NCBI RefSeq assembly: GCF_042682915.1
Contig: NZ_JBHUIW010000004.1
Location: 186,001-250,000 of the forward strand
Direction: 5' to 3'
DNA: 64,000 nt
Source: Rhodoplanes azumiensis
GTDB taxonomy: Bacteria > Pseudomonadota > Alphaproteobacteria > Rhizobiales > Xanthobacteraceae
Position numbers and translations under genes: made by a program. A model generated the notes under the pieces. It saw nothing but the letters and a program-made list of their open reading frames with translations, had not been told where the DNA came from and made no database searches. This document shows, one piece after another, positions 15,570 through 25,009 of the stretch (position 1 is its first letter; each line of letters begins with the position of its first letter).

Positions 15570-16790
15570 TCATGAGCGTGGCCGATCGCCGCCGCGGCGA
15601 TCGACGAGCAGCAAGGCCGCGGGTCCGACGAGCGCACCAAGCCCCATGGCGGCGAAGGCGGCGCCCCATCCGGCTCCGGTTCCGGCGCCGACGCCGCCGA
15701 GCACCCAGCCGAAGGCGAGAGGCCCGGCGAAGGCCCCGGCGAACCCCACCATCGAATAGACGGCCATGATCGCGCCGCGCTGGCGGGTGTCGCCGGTGGC
15801 CACCACGGAGGACGTCAAAGCCCCCGATTCCGCCGCCACTGCGACGCCATAGACGAGACAGAGTCCGATCAGCGCCGCCGAGACGACCTCGCCGGCCGCG
15901 AACCCCACCACCGGCGCGAGCGCCGCGGAGCCGATCATGACGCTGACGATCCAGCGGCGGCGGCCGATTCTCAACGCGAGCTCGTTGCCGCCGACGCTCG
16001 CCGGCAGCAGGAGCAGGGTCAGGACCGCCGCGACGAGCGTCGGCTCGATCTGAAGCGGATCGCCGGGCCGCCGCGCGTAGGCAAAGGTCAGGAAGGCGAC
16101 CGCCCAGGACCACAGGCCAAAGAGCTCGAAATTGTGCGCCCCGTAGGCCACGGCTCGGGCCATCACGGCACGGTCACGCAGCACGGCACCGAACGGCTGC
16201 CGACCAGGGTCTTGCGGCGCGGCAGTTCGCCGGCGCGCTCGCCCGCGAAACACCATGGCGACCGTGACGGCGGCCGTCACGGGCCCGATGGCAGCCAGGC
16301 CGAAGGCCCAGCGCCAGCCGAGCCACGTCGACAGAAGGCCGATCATCGCGAACGAGAAGCCGGTGCCGATGGCGTAGCTCGAGGTGTAGAGGGCGACGGC
16401 GCGGGACTGCGCCGCCCCCTCCAGGCGGTCGGTCAGAAGTCGCAGTCCCGGCATGTACGTGCCGGCCAGACCAGCCCCCATGATCACCTGGAAAAGCAGA
16501 GCCGACCAGAAACCATGGACCAGAAGTGCGAAACCGAGCGCGCCGATCGCCGTGGCGAGCATCGAGGGCAGATAGACGCGAAGCGGATCGGTCCGGTCGG
16601 TCCGCGTCACCAGGACCGGCACGGCCAATCCGTAACCGGCGTAGAAGGCGCCGCTGACCCAGCCTGCCTGCGAGGCGGTGAGATCCCATGCCGCACTCAG
16701 CGACGGGAGTTGCGCCACGAACCCGGCATAGGCGGCCATTCCGGCGACTTCGGCCGCGCAGACGAGCGCGACGAGCGGCTTGGCGTTCAT
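15570..16790 (-). CDS. MFS exporter of the ars operon
   Basis: A major facilitator protein of about 406 residues with twelve predicted transmembrane segments. It has a conserved arginine-rich cytoplasmic loop after helix 6 (GRARRRTAAPQDP) and the DRTDPLRV loop between helices 2 and 3. Its position between arsM and arsH suggests export of arsenite or of a methylated or aromatic arsenical; MFS carriers of this kind (ArsJ, ArsK, ArsP-type functions) occur in ars operons, but I cannot assign it to one. A GAGGA precedes ATG 16790 by ten bases; GTG at 16796 is an alternative start. Confidence 0.8.
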   Translation of the reverse strand: MNAKPLVALVCAAEVAGMAAYAGFVAQLPSLSAAWDLTASQAGWVSGAFYAGYGLAVPVLVTRTDRTDPLRVYLPSMLATAIGALGFALLVHGFWSALLFQVIMGAGLAGTYMPGLRLLTDRLEGAAQSRAVALYTSSYAIGTGFSFAMIGLLSTWLGWRWAFGLAAIGPVTAAVTVAMVFRGRARRRTAAPQDPGRQPFGAVLRDRAVMARAVAYGAHNFELFGLWSWAVAFLTFAYARRPGDPLQIEPTLVAAVLTLLLLPASVGGNELALRIGRRRWIVSVMIGSAALAPVVGFAAGEVVSAALIGLCLVYGVAVAAESGALTSSVVATGDTRQRGAIMAVYSMVGFAGAFAGPLAFGWVLGGVGAGTGAGWGAAFAAMGLGALVGPAALLLVDRRGGDRPRS

Positions 16791-16889
16791 CCGCACACCA
16801 TCCTCGGCGGCCAGACCCGATGATGGTCACTGCCCGGGCTGGATACTTTTCTGCACGAGGCGCAGCCCGTCGATGCGACGCGCCATGCG

Positions 16890-17738
16890 TCACCCGCCGC
16901 AGCAGGACGGGCCGCAACAGGCGCCGGCGACGCCGGGCTTGCGGGCGCGGATGAAGGCGCCGAAGAACTTGCCGTCCAGCTCGGCGGCCAGGGCGTCGAC
17001 GTCGTGGCCCTTGCCGACCAGGAGGTCGCGGGCGTCCTCGACCTTGTAGACCCGAGTGGGCTCGATGGCGATGTCGACGAAGCCGGCGGCGGCGAGCTTC
17101 GCCGCGTAGTCCGCCTCGTCGAGCGCGCCGGCCAGGCAGCCGACCCACAACAACATGTCGGTGCGCAGCGCCGCAGGAATGTCGCCGCGCGTCACCACGT
17201 CGGACACGGCGAAGCGGCCGCCGGGCTTCAGCACGCGGAACGCCTCGCGAAGAACCCGGTCCTTGTCGCCCGACAGGTTGATCACGCAGTTCGAGATGAT
17301 CACGTCGACCGTGTCGTCGGGCAGCGGGATCGCCTCGATCTCGCCCTTCAGAAACGCGACATTGTCGAGCCCCGCCTTGCGCTGGTTGTCGCGCGCGAGC
17401 GCCAACATTTCGTCGGTCATGTCGAGGCCATAGGCCTTGCCGGTCGATCCGACCCGGCGCGCCGACAGCAGCACATCGATGCCGCCGCCGGAGCCCAGGT
17501 CGAGCACCGTCTCGCCCGGCGCCAGCGCAGCCAGCGCCGTCGGGTTGCCGCAGCCGAGCGACGCCAGCAGCGCCTCGGCCGGCACGCCCTCGGCTTGGCC
17601 CGCATCGTACAGATCCGTGGTGATCGGATCGCAGCCGCCGCGACCCGATCCGCAGCAGGCACTGCCGCCGCCGGCGACCTGCAGGGCCGCCTGGGCATAC
17701 TTCTCTCGCACGACGTCCTTCACGTCCGGTCCGGTCAT
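16890..17738 (-). CDS. arsM: Arsenite S-adenosylmethionine methyltransferase ArsM
   Basis: A 282-residue class I methyltransferase that methylates As(III) stepwise with SAM. The SAM-binding motif is VLDLGSGGGIDVLL (about 78-91). The three Cys that bind As(III) in characterised ArsM are present as C63 (LGCGNP), C151 (SNCVINL) and C201 (WVGCLAGA). A Cys pair near residue 28 and a C-terminal CCGPSCCGG tail add further thiols, common in bacterial ArsM. It starts 13 bases after arsR, so the repressor controls it directly. Confidence 0.95.
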   Translation of the reverse strand: MTGPDVKDVVREKYAQAALQVAGGGSACCGSGRGGCDPITTDLYDAGQAEGVPAEALLASLGCGNPTALAALAPGETVLDLGSGGGIDVLLSARRVGSTGKAYGLDMTDEMLALARDNQRKAGLDNVAFLKGEIEAIPLPDDTVDVIISNCVINLSGDKDRVLREAFRVLKPGGRFAVSDVVTRGDIPAALRTDMLLWVGCLAGALDEADYAAKLAAAGFVDIAIEPTRVYKVEDARDLLVGKGHDVDALAAELDGKFFGAFIRARKPGVAGACCGPSCCGG

Positions 17739-17751
17739 GGCCGGCCTCCTC

Positions 17752-18096
17752 TCAGCAGCAGGTGATGTCTTCCGGGCGCACGACCTTGGTGCGCGTGCAG
17801 CATTCGGCGTAGAGAAAGGCGAGCAGCTCGCCGAGCGCCACGGCGTCGGCCGTGTAACGCAGGAACGTGCCTTCGCGGCGGACCTTCACCAGGCCTTCCG
17901 TCTTCAGCTTGTCGAGGTGATGAGACAGCGTCGACGGCGTGATGCCGAGGCTCTCGCCGATCTCGCCGACGACGAGCCCCTCGGGATGGGCGGAGAGGAG
18001 GAGCCGGACGATCCGCAGGCGCGGCTCCGCCCCCATCGCGGCCAGCATGTCCGCGAAGCGGACCACCGCGGCATCGTCTGGGGCATCGTCCGGCAT
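17752..18096 (-). CDS. arsR: ArsR-family arsenite-responsive repressor
   Basis: A 114-residue winged-helix repressor: GITPSTLSHHLDKLKTEGLV recognition region, then a beta wing (VRREGTFLRY). Instead of the ELCVCDL metal site of plasmid ArsR it has a C-terminal C99-C100 pair and a terminal C113-C114 pair, resembling the C-terminal three-Cys arsenite site of alphaproteobacterial/acidithiobacilli ArsR. It should repress the arsR-arsM-MFS-arsH operon until As(III) binds. Confidence 0.92.
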   Translation of the reverse strand: MPDDAPDDAAVVRFADMLAAMGAEPRLRIVRLLLSAHPEGLVVGEIGESLGITPSTLSHHLDKLKTEGLVKVRREGTFLRYTADAVALGELLAFLYAECCTRTKVVRPEDITCC

Positions 18097-18140
18097 GGCG
18101 CCTCCTATTTTTCTATTTCTACCATTATCGAATTATAAAG
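18097..18140 (-). promoter_or_regulatory. Putative arsR promoter/operator
   Basis: The region upstream of arsR is strikingly AT-rich for this replicon. It contains TATAAT on the minus strand (18137-18132) about 35 bases before the ATG, followed by TTCGATAATGG and an A-rich stretch with an AGGAGG ribosome site. This is the natural place for an ArsR operator. No well-spaced -35 box was found. Confidence 0.5.
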
Positions 18141-18172
18141 TCCATCCCTCTTCCAAGCTGACGCGCGAGTGT

Positions 18173-18967
18173 TCACCCGTGCCGCCAGACCTTCACGGAC
18201 GAGACGACGAGGATCAGCGCCAGGATCGGCAACAGGACGGGATCCGGGACGATCCCGAGCAGGCGCCCCCCGACGAAGGTGCCGGCGATCGATCCGGCCG
18301 CCATGACCAGCACGAAGCTCTTGTTCCGGGCGACGACCGCGAAGGCGCTGTCGCGGCTGTAGCGGGTGAAGCCGACGATCATGGTCGGCAGGCTGACGGC
18401 CAGCGACAGGCTGCCGGCGAGCTTGATGTCGGCACCGAACAGCAGGACCAGCGTCGGAATGAGAAGCTCACCGCCCGCGACACCCATCAACGACGCGACG
18501 ACACCGATCGCGAACCCCGCGACGATCCCGGCGACGATCTGCCATCCCCCCGAGAACAAGGGCTCGGCCCCCGTCGTCCCGTGCCCGAGGACGAGAACCA
18601 CGGCGATCAGCACCAGAAGAACGGCGAGGACGCGGTAGAGGGTGCGCGAGCCGAGCTTCGTCGCCCATCCGGCCCCCAGCCACGCGCCGAGCAGGCTGCC
18701 GGCGAGCAGGTTGACGATCGTCGGCCAATTCGCCGCGACGGTCGCGAACGGCACCGTCCCGGCCCGGAACGGCAGGGCCGTGGCGACCACCACGAGGCTC
18801 ATGGCCTTGTTGAGGATCACGGCCTCGAGGGCGCGAAACCGGAACGGCCCGATGAGGAGCGGCAGCCGGAACTCGGCGCCGCCGAGGCCGATCAACCCGC
18901 CGAGTGTGCCGATGAGGGCACCTCCTCCAAACGCGGCAGCCGGGTTCCGCCCTTCCGAGTCCGTCAT
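18173..18967 (-). CDS. TauE/SafE-type membrane permease
   Basis: A 264-residue, roughly eight-helix protein of the sulfite exporter TauE/SafE (DUF81) family. Its two halves each carry a Gly-rich motif (GTLGGLIGLGGAEFRLP near 20-36 and ASLMGVAGGELLIP near 155-170), typical of the internally repeated fold. Substrates of the family include sulfite, sulfoacetate and other organosulfur anions; this one is unassigned. ATG 18967 is preferred over the upstream frame start at 19015, which would add a non-hydrophobic lead. Confidence 0.82.
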   Translation of the reverse strand: MTDSEGRNPAAAFGGGALIGTLGGLIGLGGAEFRLPLLIGPFRFRALEAVILNKAMSLVVVATALPFRAGTVPFATVAANWPTIVNLLAGSLLGAWLGAGWATKLGSRTLYRVLAVLLVLIAVVLVLGHGTTGAEPLFSGGWQIVAGIVAGFAIGVVASLMGVAGGELLIPTLVLLFGADIKLAGSLSLAVSLPTMIVGFTRYSRDSAFAVVARNKSFVLVMAAGSIAGTFVGGRLLGIVPDPVLLPILALILVVSSVKVWRHG

Positions 18968-19268
18968 CTCATCAGCCCAAATCCGGGACGGCGAGATGTC
19001 TATGCGCCGATGCATGCGCCGGCAAGCTCATCCTCGCAGCACGCGCGGCGATCGGAAAGACACGAGGCAGGTGATGGGCGTCTCGCCCCGATCGCGCGAC
19101 GTTTCGTGGGGAGATCCACCGGACTCCGGCCGACCAGGGACCAGGTTCGGTTTCAGGCCCTGCCCTCGATCAGGATCCGCACGCGAATCGAGCACCGGTC
19201 TTTCGGCACGACATCCAGTCGGCGACGGCTTTCGGGACGCGCGGCTCGCCCACCGTGGGAACCGCGCC
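18968..19268. other. Gap between two minus-strand genes
   Basis: Three hundred bases with no credible gene on either strand. It presumably holds the promoter of the TauE-like gene and the transcription end of the ABC exporter operon. I see no strong hairpin or operator. Confidence 0.4.
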
Positions 19269-20473
19269 TCATTCGTGGCGCAAGGCCTCGATCGGATCGA
19301 GATGGGCGGCGCGACGGGCCGGAAAATAGCCGAAGACGAGCCCGACCACGGCCGAGAAGCCGAAGGCGATCAGGATGATCCAGGGATCGAGCAGGAACGG
19401 CACCTTCAGCCGGCTGGTGGTGAGCCAGGCGAGGCCGAGGCCGAGCAGAATGCCGACCAGCCCGCCGAACAGGGACAGCACCGCGGCCTCCACGAGGAAT
19501 TGCCGCAGCACCTGGCCTTCCAGCGCCCCGATGGCGAGTCGGATGCCGATCTCGCGGGTGCGCTCCGTCACCGAGACGAGCATGATGTTCATGATACCGA
19601 TGCCGCCGACCAGCAGGCTGACCGCCGCGACCGCGCCCAAGAGACCGGTCAACACCAGGGTGGTGCCGACCGTGGTCTGCACGAGCAGCTTCATGTCGCG
19701 AACCGCGAAGTCGTCCTCCTCGCCGGGCGAGATATGGCGGCGCTCGCGCAGCAGCCGCTCGGTGTCGGCCTGGATCTTGGCCGTGTCCACCCCGTCCTCG
19801 GCCGCGATGTAGATCGAGCCGAGGTCGGTGTTGCCGACGACCCGGCGGTGGAAGGTCCGCAGCGGAACCAGCAGCACGTCGTCCTGGTCGGCGCCGGTGC
19901 TCGACTGCCCCTTGGGCTCGAGCAGGCCGATCACCTCGCACGAGACGGTCCCGAGCCGGAGCGTCTGACCCACGGGATCGTTCGGCCCGAACAGCTCCTT
20001 TCGCACGGTCGCGCCGACGATGCAGGCCGCCCGGCCTCCGCGGATCTCGGTGTCGAGGAACTGGCGCCCGGACGCGAGCTGCCAGTCCTGGGTCACGAAA
20101 TAGGCGTTGTCGGTGCCCGTGACCAGGGCCACGTGATTGCGCGATCCGTAGACGAGCTTGACCGACTTCTGCGCGACAGGCGCGACCGCGCGCACGCCGG
20201 CGAGCTGCTCGCGGACCGCCTCGACGTCGCGGATGTTGAACGGCTTCGCATCGGTGCTCGCGCGCCCCGGCCCGAATTGTCCGGGACGGACGAACAGGAG
20301 ATTGCTCCCGAGCTTCGACAGGTCGGCGCTCACCTTGGCGGTCGTGCCCTTGCCGACCGTGACCATCGCGATGACGGCGGCGACCCCGATGACGATCCCG
20401 AGGATCGTCAGGAACGAGCGGAGCGCGTTGCGCCTGATCGCCCGCATGGCGAGAAGAACGGTTTCGAGCAGCA

Positions 20474-20474
<1 letters not shown>
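19269..20474 (-). CDS. MacB-type ABC transporter permease
   Basis: A 401-residue FtsX/MacB permease: N-terminal helix (SFLTILGIVIGVAAVIAMVTVG, quoted in part), a large periplasmic domain (about 50-270), then three C-terminal helices with the conserved coupling segment TERTREIGIRLAIGA and terminal RRAAHLDPIEALRHE. Here the ATPase is a separate protein, unlike fused MacB. ATG 20474 overlaps the ATPase stop by one base (TGATG); an in-frame GTG lies at 20477. With the adaptor and ATPase upstream it forms a tripartite exporter for peptides, macrolide-like compounds or lipophilic substrates, with TolC supplied elsewhere. Confidence 0.87.
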
Positions 20475-21193
<719 letters not shown>

Positions 21194-21204
21194 GATCGCC
21201 CTCC

Positions 21205-22521
21205 TCAACGCTTGCTCGACACCGCGTCGACGACCACGGCATCGCCGGGGGAGAGCTGGCCCTTGCGGATCTCGGTCACGCGTCCGTCGCTGGAGCCGAC
21301 CGACACCGGGACGGCCACCGGAGCACCGTCGCGCAGGATCCAGACCTTCTGGTCGGCTTTCGGGCCGCGGCCGGCGTCCTCGTGCTTGCTGGGCGGCCGC
21401 CGCGTCGCGGACGGAACGCTCGGCAACAGAGCCTTCAGGAATCCCCCGCCCTGCTGCGGCGCCGCCGGCGGGGAGAACCGCAACGCCGCATTGGGGACCA
21501 GAACGGCATTCTCGACCTCCTGGACCAGGATCTGAGCCGTGGCGGTCATGCCCGGGCGGATCGAGAGATCCGAGTTGTCGATGCTGAGCACCGCCTTGTA
21601 CGTGACCACCCCCTGCACCACCTCGGAGCCGAAGCGGATGTCGCGGACCGCGGCCGGGAACTTGCGGTCCGGATAGGCGTCCACCCCGAACGTCACCTTC
21701 TGGCCGACCTTGACCTTGCCGACCTCCGCCTCGTCGACATCGACGAGAACCTCCATGCGGTGGAGATCCTCTGCGACGACGAACAGAACCGGAGCCTGCA
21801 GCGAGGTCGCGACGAACTGCCCCGGATCGACGCCGCGCTTCAGAACGACGCCGTCGATCGGCGAGACGATCGAGGCTTTCGCGAGATTGATCTCCGCGAG
21901 GCGGAGATCGGCCTCGGCTGCCGCGACCTCGGCGACGGAGAGGTCGTGCTGGGCGATCGACCGGTCGTGGTTCGCCTTGGCGACCTCGAGGTCTCGCATC
22001 GAGCCGGCACTGGTTTGCGACAACAACGCCTTGCGATCGTGTTCGGCGCGCTTCTCGGCGATCGTGGCGATCGCCTCCGCGACGCGCGCTTTCGCCGAGC
22101 TCAGGCGTGCCCGCGCGCTGGCGACCGTCGCGGCGAGCTTGTCGGGATCGAGCTCGGCCAGAACCTGACCGCTTCGGACCACGCTGTTGTAGTCGACCAG
22201 AACCTTGCGGATCGTTCCCGAGAGCTCGCTCGAGATGCTGACCTGGGTGATCGGTTGCGCCGAGCCCGTCGCCGTGACGACGACCGTCAAGTTGCCGCGG
22301 CTGACCGGCTGGGTGGTGAAGCGGATGCCGTCCCGGCTCGCGCCTCCGGGCCAGAACCCATACAGCCCCAGCGCCAGCCCTGCAGCGACCAGGACCGCGC
22401 CGAGAACACGCCATCGACGGCGAGATCGACTGCGTTGCTTCCCGACGGCGAGCACGGCCTCGACCGCGGCGATGTCGGGCGCCCGATTGTCTGCCAGCGG
22501 TGTCTCGGCCTTGTCGAGCAT
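21205..22521 (-). CDS. MacA-type periplasmic adaptor (HlyD family)
   Basis: A 438-residue membrane-fusion protein: one N-terminal membrane anchor (about 39-56), then barrel-sandwich lipoyl halves, a coiled-coil hairpin (about 125-185, rich in Ala/Lys/Glu heptads), a beta-barrel region and a C-terminal domain with a basic linker (residues about 350-380). It would connect the ABC permease to an outer-membrane TolC channel. It is first in a three-gene operon with ATPase and permease. Confidence 0.88.
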   Translation of the reverse strand: MLDKAETPLADNRAPDIAAVEAVLAVGKQRSRSRRRWRVLGAVLVAAGLALGLYGFWPGGASRDGIRFTTQPVSRGNLTVVVTATGSAQPITQVSISSELSGTIRKVLVDYNSVVRSGQVLAELDPDKLAATVASARARLSSAKARVAEAIATIAEKRAEHDRKALLSQTSAGSMRDLEVAKANHDRSIAQHDLSVAEVAAAEADLRLAEINLAKASIVSPIDGVVLKRGVDPGQFVATSLQAPVLFVVAEDLHRMEVLVDVDEAEVGKVKVGQKVTFGVDAYPDRKFPAAVRDIRFGSEVVQGVVTYKAVLSIDNSDLSIRPGMTATAQILVQEVENAVLVPNAALRFSPPAAPQQGGGFLKALLPSVPSATRRPPSKHEDAGRGPKADQKVWILRDGAPVAVPVSVGSSDGRVTEIRKGQLSPGDAVVVDAVSSKR

Positions 22522-23059
22522 GGTCGTCGCCCCGGTGAGCGCACGTCGGTGGCAAGTGGAAGCGACCGTAATCCGGCTCGGCTGGGCCGATCGTGATCAG
22601 AATCAACTTTCGTTCCCGAGATGCGCGAACACAGACCTCCGCGAAGCTGCCGCGGTACTGAAAAACCACTATCGAAGGAGCCGGCCTTCTCCGCTCCGAG
22701 CGGACCGAGTCGGTCGTCGGTCACTGCCGAACTCTTGTCGTCGGCGTCCGATCCAGTCCGTCCCTCTCGTCGCATTTCATTGGAGACCCACTCTGCTGAC
22801 GACGCGCTGACGATCTCGGCACGTCGCGGCCGAAGCGATTGGCGCGAGCCCGGATCGACCGACGGTCGACGCTCCGCGACCGGCACCTGTGACCTTAGAG
22901 GATGAGCGTCGCCGAGCCCGGGGCCGGCTCCGGCCGCCGCGGTCGACAGGGCAGAACTGCAACGGGTCGGCTACAGACCGAGCGGCCCGGGTGATAGGAG
23001 TGGCTGCAGATCGGCACTCCGCAATGGGTCACTTGCGCCGCGAAGCCGCGAGCCCTGTC
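22522..23059. other. Divergent intergenic region
   Basis: Between the MacA-like gene (minus) and the TauE-like gene (plus). Short open frames have arginine/serine-rich chance composition. The second half up to 23059 is open in frame with the TauE-like gene, so that gene might begin further upstream (22889 or 23024). No operator or RNA structure was recognised. Confidence 0.4.
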
Positions 23060-23824
23060 ATGATCACCGCACTCGCCACCGGCGCGATCCTGGTCGTCTC
23101 CGCCGTCTTCGTGACGCTCGGGCTCGGCGGCGGCATCTTGTTCGTGCCGATCCTGCACTGGACCGGCCACGACCTGCAGAGCGTGGCGATCCCGCTCGGC
23201 CTGCTGCTCAACGGGCTCAACACGCTGCTGGCCCTGCTTCCCTACGGCCGGGCCGGCCTGGTCGACTGGCGCGGCGGCGCGCCGATCGCCGTCTCCGCCG
23301 CCGCGACGGCCCCGCTCGGCGCCGGCGTTCAGCCCTGGCTCGCCTCGGAGACGGTGCTTCTGCTGTTCGCCGGCGCCGTCGTCCTCGCGGCGCTTCGTGC
23401 CCTCGGGGGGACTCCGAAAGGCGGAGGCCCGGACGAGAGCACCGGGCCGGGGACCGGGCGCTTCGCCGTCCGGCTCGTCGTCGGGGCGGCGGTCGGCTTC
23501 GTCGGCGGGCTCCTCGGCATCGGCGCCGGCTTCCTCGTCGTTCCGGTGCTCGTGGCGCTGCGCTACCCGCCGCGGCGTGCTGCCGCGACGACGGCCCTGG
23601 TCGTCACCGTGTGCTCCTTCGCGGGCGTCGCCGGCTACGCGCCGACGCTCGACCTGCCGGTCGGGCCGACCCTGCTCACCGTCGCTGCCGTTCTGATCGG
23701 ATCCAGGATCGGCACCTTGCTGATGCTGCGCACGGCCCGCCCGGCCTGGATCATGCGCGGCTACGCGATCGTCCTGGCCGGAGTCGCCGCGATGCTGTGC
23801 GGCGAGGTCTTGGCGCGGCTCTGA
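23060..23824 (+). CDS. Second TauE/SafE-like permease
   Basis: A 254-residue, about eight-helix membrane protein with two internally related halves, each with the Gly-rich motif of the family (VTLGLGGGILFVPILHW near 15-31 and GGLLGIGAGFLVVPVLVALR near 145-164). It is only distantly similar to the copy at 18.2-19.0 kb. Start 23060 is chosen because the membrane segment begins immediately; the ribosome-binding site is weak and upstream in-frame starts exist. Substrate unknown; sulfur anions are typical for the family. Confidence 0.78.
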   Translation: MITALATGAILVVSAVFVTLGLGGGILFVPILHWTGHDLQSVAIPLGLLLNGLNTLLALLPYGRAGLVDWRGGAPIAVSAAATAPLGAGVQPWLASETVLLLFAGAVVLAALRALGGTPKGGGPDESTGPGTGRFAVRLVVGAAVGFVGGLLGIGAGFLVVPVLVALRYPPRRAAATTALVVTVCSFAGVAGYAPTLDLPVGPTLLTVAAVLIGSRIGTLLMLRTARPAWIMRGYAIVLAGVAAMLCGEVLARL

Positions 23825-23973
23825 CCGCCGCCGCGGTCAGCGGACCGGACGCTGCAGCCCCGCGCTCCGCGCCTGCCGGGCGCGTCCGAGAGCACGTCGC
23901 TCGGTGCGCATGACGTCCCACATTCTCCGGCCGCACCGGGCGGCAATTCTGGACGCGACGAACGGCCGACCGG

Positions 23974-24891
23974 CTACTGCTCGTCGAACTCCAGTTGCTC
24001 GAAGACCGCCTGGGCATTGCGACCGGCCAGCTGATCGGCGCCGGTGAGGCGAAGAAACCGTGACTGGTCGATCCGGGCCGCGTCGCTCATGCCGCCTCCC
24101 TGCTTCACGATCTTTCGGACGGCATCTCGCAGGTGAGCAAGGTAGTCTCGCGTCGCGGCGGTCGCGCCTGCCAATGTGGTCGGACGGCCATGGCCGGGCA
24201 CGACGACGCTCGGCTCGAGGGCCGCCATGGCGTCGAATGCCGTGATCCAGGCGTCGACACGCGACACGGGCAGGATGCCGAGCATCCGATCGACGAAGAC
24301 GATGTCGCCGGCGAACACGATACGACGGCTCGGCAGCCAGACGACAGCATCGCCCGGCGTGTGGGCCACGCCCGTGTGCCGCAACTCGAACCGCTCTCCC
24401 CCGATGACGAGATCGAGACGCTCCCGGAACGTCTCGTCGGCGAACGCAGGTGTGGTTCCGGCCAGGGTGTTCTCTCCGACAAGAGTCGACAGGATGGTCC
24501 ACTGCTGGTCCAGCCGCTCCCGCTGATCCTCGACCGCCCGCGCCGACGCGATGATGCGAGCGCCCCTCGCCTTCCAATAGCCGTTGCCGAGCCAGCGATG
24601 GTCCTGACCCCCGGTATTGATGACGGCGACGACCGGCTGCGCCGTCACCTTTCGGATCTCACGATCGATCGCCGCGGCGCCCGCGGCGCTTCCGCCGCTG
24701 TCGATCAGCACGACACCGTCCGTCGTCAGCACGACGCCGAAGGTCGCGTTGTTCCCGAGATTCTCCGACGAGCGTTGGCCCAGGTCGCCGACGACGGCCC
24801 AGACGTTCTCGGCGACGGCGACCATTTCCAGCCCGAGCGCCGATCGTGCGCCGATCACGAACAGGCACACCGCAAGCATCATCGATCGCAT
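23974..24891 (-). CDS. Secreted metallo-beta-lactamase-fold protein with altered metal motif
   Basis: A 305-residue exported MBL-fold protein (signal peptide to about residue 21). The core strand VVLIDSGGS, the HTPGD motif with H177, D195 in FAGD and H234 in VPGHG are in place. The hallmark HXHXDH is replaced by NTGGQDHRWLGN (about 92-103): the first two His are Gly and Gln, leaving only D97-H98. One of the two zinc sites is therefore probably lost or remodelled. It lies 118 bp downstream of the two-permease ABC operon and may be part of it. A strong GGGAGGA site fixes the start. Confidence 0.75.
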   Translation of the reverse strand: MRSMMLAVCLFVIGARSALGLEMVAVAENVWAVVGDLGQRSSENLGNNATFGVVLTTDGVVLIDSGGSAAGAAAIDREIRKVTAQPVVAVINTGGQDHRWLGNGYWKARGARIIASARAVEDQRERLDQQWTILSTLVGENTLAGTTPAFADETFRERLDLVIGGERFELRHTGVAHTPGDAVVWLPSRRIVFAGDIVFVDRMLGILPVSRVDAWITAFDAMAALEPSVVVPGHGRPTTLAGATAATRDYLAHLRDAVRKIVKQGGGMSDAARIDQSRFLRLTGADQLAGRNAQAVFEQLEFDEQ

Positions 24892-25009
24892 TTGGTCCTC
24901 CCTTGAAGCGACGATCTGAGTTGCCGGCTGCACCAGGGTTCCATGACGGTCTCCGGATCCGCCCTGTTCGCTGCCGGCTCATCCCGCATTCGAGGTGGAT
25001 CGCTGGGCC

